Below are positions 1 through 10,799 of a stretch of DNA of 64,000 bases, piece by piece. A program made the translations under genes and the position numbers. Position 1 is the first letter of the stretch; every line of letters begins with the position of its first letter. Where the stretch lies: contig OX485809.1 in the NCBI GenBank assembly GCA_950295325.1, positions 994,001 through 1,058,000 of the forward strand, given 5' to 3'. The notes under the pieces are model-generated. The model ran no database searches. It saw nothing but the letters and a program-made list of their open reading frames with translations, and had not been told where the DNA came from. The DNA comes from Polytrichum commune (taxonomy: Eukaryota > Streptophyta > Polytrichopsida > Polytrichales > Polytrichaceae).

Positions 1-15
1 GAGAGCTCACATGTA

Positions 16-1129
16 ATGAACTATAGCTATGAGGAAGATACCCAGAGTCTTGGCTCGAAGAATCCTCCTCTTGAAACATCCTTTCCAAAATTAAATTGGC
101 CCGAGGATGGAGGGGATGAACCAGAAGAAGAAGAGATATGGAAGTCGGGTGAACAGAACGAGGCAGAACCCTTTAGTGAGTCACACAAGAAGCATGAAAG
201 GAGCAAATTGAAGGGGGAAACGAGCCAGGAAGAAGACGATGAGTCCAACGATGAAGATGTTGAACGTCATCCAAATGGGACAGACACAGATGTTGAGGAA
301 CTGCCAGTGTTACCAAAAGTCCCAGTAAAAAGGAAATTAATGAGTGAACCCAAGGGCTCTGAGCGGAGGACTCAAAGAGGTAGGTCGAAAAGCAACAGTC
401 CACAACTGAAGAAGCAGAGGTGCCCACAGATTGACGCTTCTGTAATAACACAACTTGAATTTGGCAGACGACCTATAAATTCCGTAAGTATCTGATCAAT
501 TTGTGGATGATTTTCGTGTTGGGGTATGTAATTGACATATGCATATTATTGGAAGGCGAACAATGAAGTTAATAAAAGTCATGTTGTGATTTAACATGTT
601 TATTGCAAGTTATGTGTTGTAGAATCCAATCAGAGTACGTGTGAAGGTATGGGTGTTGCATCCGAAGTACGAAGGGAAGGTCGTAGCAGAGGCGTACGCT
701 GGTATAAACCACAAGTCGAGGTGCATCAACGACGAGCAAGATTTGTGCAAGAAGGGGGAGCAAATGATTTCAGTCATCAGGGTGTTCTACAAGGATACAC
801 CGGTGATGTTGAAGAAGGAGGGGCGTTATCCACAGCACGTCGCCTTCCTCGATCAAGTCGAGGGACTACCAAATACGCCCATATTGTGGGGTGTACCCTA
901 CATTATGCAGATTCCGTCGATGGAGGAAATAACTCGCATGATGGGCAATGTTACGAACGTTGTTTGTGGGAGGGCTCAGTCTACTGCCATCGTTCAAGGT
1001 ATGCAAAGGAAAACACCGGAAGCAGCAGGCAAGAAAACTGAGTCTATGCAGACTGGCAAGGTGCGCAACAACGTACAACTAAGGAACAAAACCGACAACA
1101 AGAAATTGCATGGCAAGCACATCCCGTGA
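16..1129 (+). CDS. Two-exon gene fragment, acidic/basic N-terminus plus conserved-looking C-terminal domain
   Basis: Exon 1 is read from position 16 to 483 and stops at a GTAAGT donor. Exon 2 starts at 623 after ...TTGTAG and runs to a TGA at 1127-1129. Both junctions are phase 0, so the frame joins cleanly. The frame is also open to the left edge (codons 1-15), so the ATG at 16 may be internal and the gene may begin outside the window. The first ~150 residues are very acidic (EEE, DDE runs) with basic Ser/Arg stretches, as in nuclear proteins. Exon 2 encodes a more globular part containing VWVLHPKYEG, GVPYIMQIPS and many Lys near the end. It loosely recalls plant transposase-associated domains, but I do not recognise the family. 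Spliced length from 16 is about 325 residues. No promoter is visible in the window. Confidence 0.55.
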
Positions 1130-4100
1130 ACCCATGTCAGGTGATTGCTAAGTTTGCACAACATGCCAATTTGAGTTGTCATGTTGAAGATATGATACTG
1201 ACCATCCATGTATCAAGTCAGCTCCATTCGATGAATCATGTTGCCGCATGTATATGTGTGGGCTGTTGATTATTTGTAGGATACTTGCATTGGAGGTAAG
1301 GCCTTGCTGTGAATTCTTGACATTTGCAGTTTGCATATCGAAGTGTGTAGTTATGAGCTGTCATTTTGGAATTGTGAGTGAGGCCATCGAAGTTCAATGC
1401 AACCAAAGTCGTATGTGGTCCGAGGATTCCTTGACAGAGTACTAAAATGCAGGCAATTCAATCGAAAGTGATGGAGAAGCGGTATCGTGTAGCATGCATC
1501 CAAATAAGAATTGGCAATAAACTACATAAACCATCTGCCCCTGTTGGTTTCAGATTTAAAGCTTGCTGCTCCATTGCTAAATAGCTTTTGGTTGTACTCT
1601 ATCAAATGCTTTGGTTTATATCTTTATCATTTACCTTAGATTCTGGGTATGCTTTGCAGCACATTCTGCTTGCTCACAATATTTATATGCTTAGGGGTTC
1701 ATCTGTATTCAACGGAGGAAGATTTATGATGTTGCCCCCTCCCACCCAGTAATGGAAGGTATGTGCCAGAATACCCTATCACATGCAGGAAATGACATCT
1801 GGTCAGACGAAAGTTTACTCTTGTCCATAATCTCACTTCAGGCCTGTGCACGAGCGAAGGATTTGTCAGTCATGCACATTGCTGCTGGCAGTTGTTGCCT
1901 CACATGAGTTGCTGTATAGTAGATTCCGTCTGTCGCGAAACCCTGATGCCATCGTTTGGGTTTTCCAATTACCGCATGTTGCTCAAAAATTATGGATTTA
2001 AATACCAGTTGGGTAATATGTTCAATAGTGGCAGTTGATGCAGGTGTGGACCAGGACCCCGTCAACCGGGATGTTGGAGACTTGTTTGCACTGGCAGAAA
2101 TTGGCAGACTATATGGAGATGAGCAGGAAGCGAGTGTATGTACAGGATGATTAAGCGGCTATGTTGGAAGAAACAAGAGGTCACGGTGGCGCGTCACATT
2201 AGTTTAGGATTCGCAGCCCTGGAGAGTGGATTGTAGTCTCCCCGGTAAGAAACCTCCCATGAAGTTGGGGAAGACACAATGAGTGTGATTATGCTGAATT
2301 GATGTTTTGATGGTAGACAACGTCTTTTAAGAGTTTTTTGATGGATTCTGTATTTGGAATTCACCGTTCCATAGAGAAGCAGCGTCATGGATTCTGAAGT
2401 TTTTTGTACTGTGCACTAAATAGAGTTTGTGTTGCTGCACTAAGGGCGGTAAGGGATATCTTGAACGCTCCAGACTTTGTCTTGCATGGTTGTAGGAGAT
2501 GCGTTGCATAATGGGTGTGATGGGCAATAGTTGTGTTGGGCGACACACCTAATTTCAAAAGTGTGCATACAGGTGATGAGGATGCGGTACCGGGGTCGTT
2601 GAAGGAGTTCGGAGATCATTGAAGTGAATTGGAGCAACTTACATTGGTGGTTCCCCATACATCCATCACACAGTTTTCATGAACACAATCCTTCATTTTT
2701 CCCTTCGGAAGACCAGAAAGTTAACGGCTTTTATATTTTGACAACAAGCTGAAGTTACAAGAAGCAATTAAATAGGTGGTTTCAATTCCATATAGTAGAT
2801 ATGGAAACGTTTTTGTAAGACGTGAAAGTAGGTGACTCTTACGTACATTCTCATCAGTGTACATGGTAGATTTCAGTGAGCAAACCATGTAGTGGGTTGT
2901 GGACGAGCATGGCATTGATGCTCCATGTCATTGATAGGAGTTTTTACTTGAGTTTCTAGAACTGTCTATGCCAAGTGTGCCGTGGAAAGAGGGCATTATC
3001 TCTGACGATGTTTGCCAATACAAATAATAAGAGACTATTTTATGCAATCCAGGTTTCCTCAATGATTGGTGTACTAGTCTGCCATTTCAATTCTGTAGTA
3101 TTTCTGTGCATTTCATCTTGAAGCTCCCCAAGTCACATGCACCAAGTGCTTCATCCGAATGGAAGACTGTGGAATTGGTGTTTGCGTTCAGGTTCCCATG
3201 TTATCGAACATGAGGCCTCCCATCATGCTGCTAATAAATGCTGGGTAAACACGGATACTGCTATGTATTAGAGTCATCACCCTTTTCACCGTTATGTTTT
3301 TTTTTGAGACAGAAGGCCAAACGGCCTTTTCACCGTTATGGGCACACATCAAAGGAAGTATATATGCATCCGACTCCCAACTCCAGAACCGCCTGCAGTG
3401 GAAAACTGGAAATGGACTCCGGATGTGGCTTGATTTCCAACTGTTTGTCTCTGGAATAGATATGCAGAAATTGACCTTCACTCAGTCCCAGAAGACCGCC
3501 AGGACGTTGGTGCACATGTCTGTCAGGCATAGCTAGAAAAAGACTGCATGCCGTGACATCACATGACCAGAGCTGTCCACCACTCACTCTGTAGAGTGTC
3601 AATATATGATTCCCCTCATCATGTCAGCAAATGGTCTCAACCTGAAATATGAATATCATATATATGCAGGGATGTCACATGAATCGATTTATCCAAATTG
3701 AACAGGATGCATTCCGAAGGCAACCAAGCCCGCGCCCGCTCCGCAGCTGAGTGTGCTTGCACTCAGTTTTCTGTGTCTTATGAATTTGTGTGTCACATAA
3801 CCCAACACTGCAGTCACTTGATCCGGCGATGATGTTGCCATGAACAATCGGTATGCTTTACGCGGGTCAGTGCTGCACCCGACCACCTGATGGATATCTG
3901 TAATGAGAAATAGGAGGCTAACTACCTTTATGAGCGCAATCCAACCGATTCGGGATCGACTGCAGCTGCAGATAATTTTAATCGACCGCTATGTCAATCA
4001 TCTACCATATGTGCCGCATGAGCTGCAGGCCCTACAATAATTTGGATCCGTTAATGTGACGGAATACCTGCTGCAATCGGGGTTTGATATATATATACAT

Positions 4101-5169
4101 ATAGTATTCGCTCAATATCGACGACGAAATATAAAGAGTGCATTATATATATATGTACATGTAGTTGTGATCGAAGACCATGCATGCAATGACCGCTCAA
4201 ACAAAGTGTGAATGAAATGTTTATTAATTTCCACGCGGCAGTCAATGGAAACACCAACTGTACCATGAATTGGCGTTTGGTGGACCTCGAGGGAAAAAGG
4301 TGGTCAAAAGAACCGTAATGGGAAAACGACTACGGTTCTTTTTTACCATGTTTTCTACTAGTGTTCGGAGCGCGACTCCCCAAACGGATGATGATTGTAG
4401 CACAGACGAGTCTGAAGAGGACCCAAGATGTGTCGAAGCAAATGATCCCACAGTACGGATTCGAACGTAATGGTTTTGCACAAATGTGGTATTTCGGTGC
4501 TCCCACGTACTCCCATAATTTATTACTTACGTCAAAATTGATACAAGTTACAACCTTAGGGCCTTCGGTAAGACATTTAGACCACAAAGCGAACGTTACC
4601 TTCGAAGTTGTAACATTTTATTATAGTAATAAAATTATTTATTGCATGTTTTTTAAAATTTTGAAAATACAATATGGTTGTCAACTTAGCATTGCAATTA
4701 ATCTCCAATAACATGTTATGCCTTTATTAATTACTATTTTGTATAATTCTTACTGTGAATGGAGTTTTATGTTTATTCATTGAGCTTCTTAAAGAATATG
4801 CTTTTATAAATATTGCAATCCCCTATTGCTCGATTGTACATGCTTCGTTGGTGACATCCTCTTTTTGAGGACCTTTCTATCCGTTTTATATAATTATATC
4901 TTTATGTGGTATTCAATATTGACTATGTAGTCAATAGTACTTTTGGTTAGACTATCATATGAATTACTAATATTCAAGTAAGTTTTTAAAAGTTTCAAAT
5001 AACATTAAAACATGTGGCATCCATATGTTATCTTTTACACGATCTTAGAAATGACAACTTGTCGGTAAATCCTCTTTATATTACATATACTTTGAACATG
5101 AAATATGTTCATTGTGTCCAAAGTCTTCATCCGTTCCTATACAACTTCCTAAACATGGTACAAAAATGC
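1130..5169. other. Stretch without a recognisable gene
   Basis: Only short overlapping open frames are present, none with a recognisable motif or convincing splice partner. It contains an AT dinucleotide-rich patch (about 4085-4160), a short direct repeat CCTTTTCACCGTTATG near 3281 and 3328, and a strong hairpin listed separately. The part from about 4600 to 5160 is AT-rich. Confidence 0.5.
4306..4342. repeat. Perfect 12-bp inverted repeat (hairpin)
   Basis: AAAAGAACCGTA at 4306-4317 is followed after 13 bases by its exact reverse complement at 4331-4342. It could be the centre of a decayed foldback element. No transcription unit clearly uses it. Confidence 0.6.
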
Positions 5170-7449
5170 CTAATCCGAATCTGAATCGAGGTCTATTCTA
5201 GCTGAAGTAGATCCTCGTCGTGCTCGTGATGATTCCCCCGCTTCCATGCTTCGCGTTGTTCCACGGGTAAGGTATGGACGACTACCAGGAGACAATGGAA
5301 CGGCATTACGTGGTCTAGGCCCACCATTTAGCCATCTCAATACCACATCATCCGCAACTCTATGCAAGAGTGCATCAATTGCAGCCAACTGCAGCCTGTT
5401 CTTGTGGTACCCCACCTCTAACTGCAATTCATATCTCGGATCCCGTTCCGTAGGCATGTCATCTACATCTTCTTTCAAATCATGCTCCGATACTGATTCG
5501 AGACCTGCTGCATTGTACCAAGAAGGATGAATGCCTCTCTTTAATTATCTGCTGGTTGAATCCCAATGCTATTCAAGAGTTTGGTACAAAAATCTTTTCA
5601 AGCCATGATCGGGGGCTTGTTGGGATACAACTCGTCTGCAACATACAAAATTTGACATGCATTCCGTGTCCAGTCACCATCTCTGTTCTCGTGCCATAGC
5701 TCAACCTTGACACAATTGTATAACCAACTCCACTCAACATTCTCCCCATCAAACTCTTGAAGATCGAAGGGAAAGTCCCATGGCTTTAATACCCAGTCGT
5801 TAGGCATGTAATCCCGAAGGCCAAATTGGAGGTACAAACGAGGGTGGAAGGGTGATCTGCAATGAGGTAATTGGCGTTTCTTGATCATATTCCCTATTAG
5901 ACATTGTGGATGGAATTGGGCCCCACATGATCCAACTTGATAGCATCCCTCTGGGCCAAATGGACATTGGCAAATCGCACATGCGGTTCCGTCGAAGACC
6001 ATTGTATGTGGATTTGGCCATAACAACTCACCCCTCATGCGGAATGGATATTCATGCACTTGGGTCACATCCCAATGGTGATCTGGGTCGGTCACTTGAC
6101 GCCAATCGATGCTCCCGCTTGGCAATGTCCACTCATTATCCCTATCCCACCTACTAGGGTACATCTGCTCATCTTCTGGCCATGACGTGAGCATCATATT
6201 CCGCATTCTCTGATTGCGGTTCCATTATTTCTGGATGCTCTCAAACTCAGCTTCAAATTGATGAGCCTTGGCCATAGCAAGCAATGTGCTTGTCCTCATA
6301 TTTTTGCGCTCCACAATCGCATCCAACAGAAATTTCTTCAACCTTGCATTCTGCTTTTCCAGTCCGCCAATCTTGGCTTCGTGATCAACAACCACTTCAT
6401 TGACCACTTGAAGTTGTTGTTGCATGTCCACCACCTCCTTTTGCAAAGCCTCCATCTTTCCTCGCATTACTTCATTCCTCATACATACCTCCAGAGCTTC
6501 TGACTTTGCAATCTTGGCCTCCTGTAAAGCTGCGTCCCTCTCTGCTTCCAAAGACTGAAGGTTAATTGGTGTACTACTTGAACTGCTAGCCTCCCCCATC
6601 GTAAGTATTGCAACTCGATTTTCCAACTCGAAAATCATCGTTTTATACTCACGAATTTCCAACGCATGTTGCTTACGCAATTCCTCCATTCTGCTCTCCG
6701 TCGGGTCCGCTCCATGTTCACCAAGGTTTACCTCGTCTAGGACCTCGTTAACCACGTCGTTGATCAGGTTGTTGACCTCGACATTTGCCTCCATGCCCTC
6801 ATCCATATGCTCAAACGCCTCCTCGATGGCCATCTCCACGTCATTGGCTGGTCGTTTACGATTACGTGGCTTTTTTGGTTCCCGACCCTCTGGAATTGGG
6901 GCCCCAGGCTCGTCCACTAGTCGAGGATTCCTCCTGAACCACTCCGAAACGGGAGTGTATGGAATATCTGGAACTGTGCATTTAGTGAATGCAATTCCAA
7001 TACCCCCAAATTTTTGACCAATCCACCCTAACTCGCAACACGTGCTCCGCATACATCATACACGCCACCGACTTTGGAATTGCACTCTTGGGCCATCTAT
7101 CCAAATTGGAGATACTTCTAAGTATCGTTAGGAATCTCCATTTTGCCTCCACGTCATCAAGCTGCATATAACTCGCACTGATGGCCTTGCAGTGTCGCTC
7201 GTGACAAGGTCTTGGCCACAACCGATCAAAGTGAGGGAAGCCCACGTACTGCATTGCAGTCTTCACTGACCACGGTTGTGGTACATTCTTCCAACCTGCC
7301 CTGGTTTTTTGGGTGTTGTCATCATAAACATCCCATTCCAACCCAGCGGCCTTGCGTACATGTGATCTGTGACAACCTGATCCCCCACTTGCCATGTCTC
7401 CAGATCCTCCACTTGCCATGTCTGGAAATCCTTCACTTACCGGATCCAC
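5170..7449 (-). pseudogene. Decayed gene: conserved N-terminal domain, coiled coil, RING-like domain
   Basis: Three open stretches on the minus strand read as one protein of roughly 740 residues. The first (from ATG 7449) has SGG repeats and a domain with SVKTAMQYVGFPHFDRLW. Near 7015-7025 the frame jumps at an A-run: the first frame reads DWSKIWGYW, the next frame QKFGGIGIAFTK. A middle part has a long heptad-like coiled coil (about 6300-6600). After an in-frame TAA at 6225-6227 the same frame continues into a Cys/His domain with CAIC, GAQFHPQCLIG and PHCRSPFHPRLYLQFGL, which looks RING-like (Cys pair, then C-x2-FH-x2-C, then HC). A TGA follows at 5598-5600, after which coding-like sequence resumes and shifts frame near 5545 into the last ~100 residues. 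Four lesions make it a pseudogene unless undetected introns remove them. RING-like suggests ubiquitin ligase ancestry, which is only inference. Confidence 0.6.
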
Positions 7450-7726
7450 CCAAATTGTAGTTTCTAATTCTAATCTAGAACTCTAATTTTTAAATTACTA
7501 ATTGCACTTCATAATAGTGCTACAAAACATCCAAGCATACACTTCAAAATAGTGTTGCTGTGGAATTAGTTCAAAAATGTCGTTAAAAATTAAAGTACAA
7601 AAATTCAGCACACCCTTCGAGCACCCCGCTACCAGCGCTCACGCAGAGGCCAGTTGACTGGGCGCGTCACAAGGGAACGGGTCCACGTGGATCACACCCA
7701 CAAACAGGTCAGTAAAAAAAGTATAA

Positions 7727-7750
7727 AAGGATCCCAAAAAAGGGATCCTT
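7727..7750. repeat. Perfect 9-bp hairpin around BamHI-like core
   Basis: AAGGATCCC and its reverse complement are separated by six A residues. The hairpin lies between the decayed gene and the GC-rich array. A motif GAGCACCCCGCTA occurs twice nearby, at about 7620 and 7759. Confidence 0.55.
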
Positions 7751-7851
7751 AACTCCTCCGAGCACCCCGCTAAACCCCGCACTCTGTAGTAGAGGAGGGT
7801 CGTCCGGGCGCCCACAAGGAGTGGAGTGGGGTATGTAAGTGGTCCCCTCCA

Positions 7852-7859
7852 CTTATATA
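7852..7859 (-). promoter_or_regulatory. Possible TATA box of the 7449 gene
   Basis: TATATAAG on the minus strand sits at the gene-side edge of the GC-rich array, about 400 bases upstream of the ATG at 7449. The kinase-like gene at 15084 has the same layout (TATA box directly next to a related array), which is the main reason for the call. Confidence 0.3.
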
Positions 7860-7865
7860 CCCCTC

Positions 7866-9190
7866 CATCCGCTTCCCGTTCCCACCCTGTTCGCACCCGT
7901 TCCCTCCCGTCCGCGCCCGTTCCCCTCCCAGTCCGCGCCCGTTCCCCTCCCAGTCCGCACCCGTTCCCGCCCCCGTCCGCACTCGTTCCCCTACGTCCGC
8001 CACCCGCGTTCCCCTCCAGTCCGCACCCGTTCCCTCCCAGTCTGCGCCCGTTCCCCTCCCAGTCCGCACCCGTTCCCCTCCAGTCCGCACCCGTTCCCTA
8101 CCAGTCCGCGCCCGCGTTCCCCCCAGTCCGCACCTGTTCCCTCCTGTCCGCGCCCGTTCCCCGCCAGTCCGCACCCGTTCCCCTACGTCCGCCCCCCGCG
8201 TTCCCCCAAGTCCGCACCCGTTCCCAAACGTCCGCATCCGTTCCCAAACGTCCCCTACGTCCGCCCCCCGCGTTCCCCCCAGTCCGCACCCGTTCCCTCC
8301 CGTCTGCGCCCGTTCCCCCCAGTCCGCACCCGTTCCCCTCCCAGTCCGCGCCCGTTCCCCTCCCAGTCCGCACCCGTTCCCGCCCCCGTCCGCACTCGTT
8401 CCCCTACGTCCGCCCCCCGCGTTCCCCTCCAGTCCGCACCCGTTCCCTCCCAGTCTGCGCCCGTTCCCCTCCCAGTCCGCACCCGTTCCCCTCCAGTCCG
8501 CACCCGTTCCCTACCAGTCCGCGCCCGCGTTCCCCCCAGTCCGCACCTGTTCCCTCCTGTCCGCGCCCGTTCCCCGCCAGTCCGCACCCGTTCCCCTACG
8601 TCCGCCCCCCGCGTTCCCCCAAGTCCGCACCCGTTCCCAAACGTCCGCATCCGTTCCCAAACGTCCCCTACGTCCGCCCCCCGCGTTCCCCCCAGTCCGC
8701 ACCCGTTCCCTCCCGTCTGCGCCCGTTCCCCCCAGTCCGCACCCGTTCCCCTCCGTCCGCCCCCTCGTTCCCTACGTCCGCCCCCTCGTTCCCTACGTCC
8801 GCCCCCTCGTTCCCAAACGTCCGCCCCCTCGTTCCCTACGTCCGCCCCCTCGTTCCCAAACGTCCGCCCCCTCGTTCCCTACGTCCGCCCCCTCGTTCCC
8901 AAACGTCCGCCCCCTCGTTCCCTACGTCCGCCCCCTCGTTCCCTACGTCCGCTCCCCTCAGTCCGCTCCCTCGTTCCCTACGTCCGCCCCCTCGTTCCCT
9001 ACGTCCGCTCCAACGTTCCCCCCGTCCGCTCCAACCCGCCCCCCCCCCTTCCGCTCCCCCCCGTCCGCTCCAACCCGCCCCCCCCCCTTCCGCTCCCCCC
9101 CGTCCGCTCCAACGTTCCTATAAGTCCGCCCCATGTTCCCCTACGTCCGCTTTAGAGTTCCCCTGCGTCCGCTCTAGCGTTCCCATACGT
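7866..9190. repeat. GC-rich minisatellite array of GTCCGC/GTTCCC modules
   Basis: The array is built of roughly 18-22-bp units that alternate GTCCGC and GTTCCC with variable spacers. The plus strand is strongly C-rich and G-poor. It has a higher-order structure: the block ending near 8237 is repeated almost exactly in the block ending near 8650, a shift of 413 bp. From about 8755 to 9010 the unit changes to CGTCCGCCCCCTCGTTCCCT. Long open frames across it are by-products of the lack of stop codons and are not genes. Confidence 0.9.
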
Positions 9191-9660
9191 CCGCTCCCAA
9201 GTTCCTTTGAATCTGCACTTTTTAATTTTTTTTGGAAGTTTGGACATAGTCTCGGTTTTTTGGCTCTCAAAAATTCATATGAAGTCCAAAAAATGATTTC
9301 TTGGTATCCATGGATAGGTAATGAAGTCCTCTACATGAATATGCAATAATATTTCTACTGCACATTCCCGCGTCCCCCCATCCGCACCCCATCTAACTTA
9401 GGCCCTTTGCAAATAATATATGTGACACTAAATATCATTACCGGTGTATTTATCCACACAAAACTAATGAAGGATCCCTCAAGCAACAAAGTAACCAATG
9501 TAGTATGATGACCAACAAATTATCACCCCTATGGAGACAACGATGTACAAGTAATGACTTTATTATTGCGGCGACGGTACAAATGCCCTTTATAAATCAC
9601 ATACATGAACAAACCATGCACGATTTAATATTCCACTTCATTCCGTCAACTTGACTTCCG
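9191..9660. other. AT-rich spacer
   Basis: This is ordinary AT-rich sequence between the array and the small minus-strand ORF. I see no gene or clear repeat in it. Confidence 0.5.
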
Positions 9661-10221
9661 TCATGGCAACCTCGTAGATGCTTGTGGCTTCCATCGAGGG
9701 TCCATTTTTGGGAGAGGATTCGGTCGAAGTAAATCAACATAGCTAATCGTTCGGTCTTTCATCCGTTCCTTCAATGGTAGCCGATGAGGCGATAATCCTC
9801 TCCTCTTCTTACGAAAAGGCAAAGTCCTTGAAGATTCTTCCGCTAACTTGACATCTTCAATGTCGATTGAAGTCTCCTCCACATCCACATCCCCGGGCTT
9901 CTCCAAAATATCCGCACACAAATCAATCAGATCATTTAGATCTCCACCCACGCATTGTGTGTTGTCATTCTCCACCGCATCGATCTCAAAGTTGTCCGCA
10001 TATCGTCGTTGGTCCTCCTCCGCCCTCATCCTCCAAGCTTGTGTAGATTGTGAGAAGGGAGTCATGACATACTCATCACGAAATCGATCCCTAGCACATC
10101 TCTCATCTCTCTCACGCTCGGTTGATGGATTGAATGGAATATCGGGTTCACCTAAATTTTCTATCTCCTCATCACATCCTAGACCCTCAAACATGTCTCT
10201 CTTCTCTCCCATCCTATCCAT
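9661..10221 (-). CDS. Hypothetical 186-aa protein
   Basis: This single-exon frame is intact from ATG 10221 to a stop at 9661-9663. It is charged, with an acidic middle (DLIDLCADILEKPGDVDVEE), a basic patch FRKKRRG followed by HRLPLKERMKDR, and a Pro-rich end. The N-terminal part contains EPDIPFNPSTERERD, which resembles VPDIPYTPVSEWFRR in the decayed gene at 5170-7449. The two may belong to one larger family of repeat-associated genes. I do not recognise a known domain and no function can be given. It could also be the first exon of a longer gene, but no good donor was identified. Confidence 0.45.
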   Translation of the reverse strand: MDRMGEKRDMFEGLGCDEEIENLGEPDIPFNPSTERERDERCARDRFRDEYVMTPFSQSTQAWRMRAEEDQRRYADNFEIDAVENDNTQCVGGDLNDLIDLCADILEKPGDVDVEETSIDIEDVKLAEESSRTLPFRKKRRGLSPHRLPLKERMKDRTISYVDLLRPNPLPKMDPRWKPQASTRLP

Positions 10222-10477
10222 GATACTCTACCCTCGTTATATGTATGAGTCTAAATGCTCTACTTATATATTGAGCTCAAAGGACTTTATGAAATATACA
10301 ATATTTGATGTAATCCAAGATGTAGAGGATCCAATTCTCGTTGGTAGGATAAAGACAACACAATAGGAATAAAAAGAAAGTTGGTGAAGTCAAAAAGTTA
10401 ATTGCACTTTTTGAAAAAGTCCCCCGACACCCGCATTGGAAACCTCTTTGAAGCTTCTATATTTGATGGGTTGTCCT

Positions 10478-10768
10478 TTCATTCAACAATTCACATATTT
10501 GAGCTTCAACCTTAGTGGTTTGTATAGTTTCACAACCCACACGCATTCGAATGTCATATTAATTCAACAAAGTACATATTTGTGCTTCAACCTTTGTGGT
10601 CCATATGGTTTCACAACGCATATTAGGCATCCGAATGCCATCTTCATTCAACAATTCACATATTTGAGCTTCAACCGTAGTGGTTCGTATGGTTTCACAA
10701 CCCACACGCATCCCCTTGCCCTTTCATTCAACAATTCACATATTTGTGCTTCAACCTTTGTGGTTCAT
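10478..10768. repeat. Four degenerate ~82-bp tandem copies
   Basis: The phrase ATTCAACAATTCACATATTTG followed by CTTCAACC...GTGGTT...ATGGTTTCACAAC recurs four times, the last copy truncated. The array runs directly into the telomere-like repeat. Confidence 0.75.
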
Positions 10769-10797
10769 AAACCCTAAACCCTAAACCCTAAACCCTA
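10768..10797. repeat. Interstitial telomere-type repeat (CCCTAAA)4
   Basis: Four head-to-tail CCCTAAA units match the common plant telomere repeat TTTAGGG read on the other strand. The array is internal and short, so it is an interstitial copy and not a chromosome end. Confidence 0.85.
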
Positions 10798-10799
10798 CG

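Noticed and set aside
7866-9190. Array considered as a CRISPR-like repeat-spacer array
   Set aside because: Units and spacers vary in length, spacers are themselves repeated, and the setting is a plant nuclear genome.
7826-9349. Open frames of 507 and 438 codons across the GC-rich array
   Set aside because: They consist only of low-complexity translations of the minisatellite. Stops are rare because the array lacks A and T, and several frames are open at once.
10768-10797. True chromosome end
   Set aside because: Only four units, with ordinary sequence continuing on both sides.
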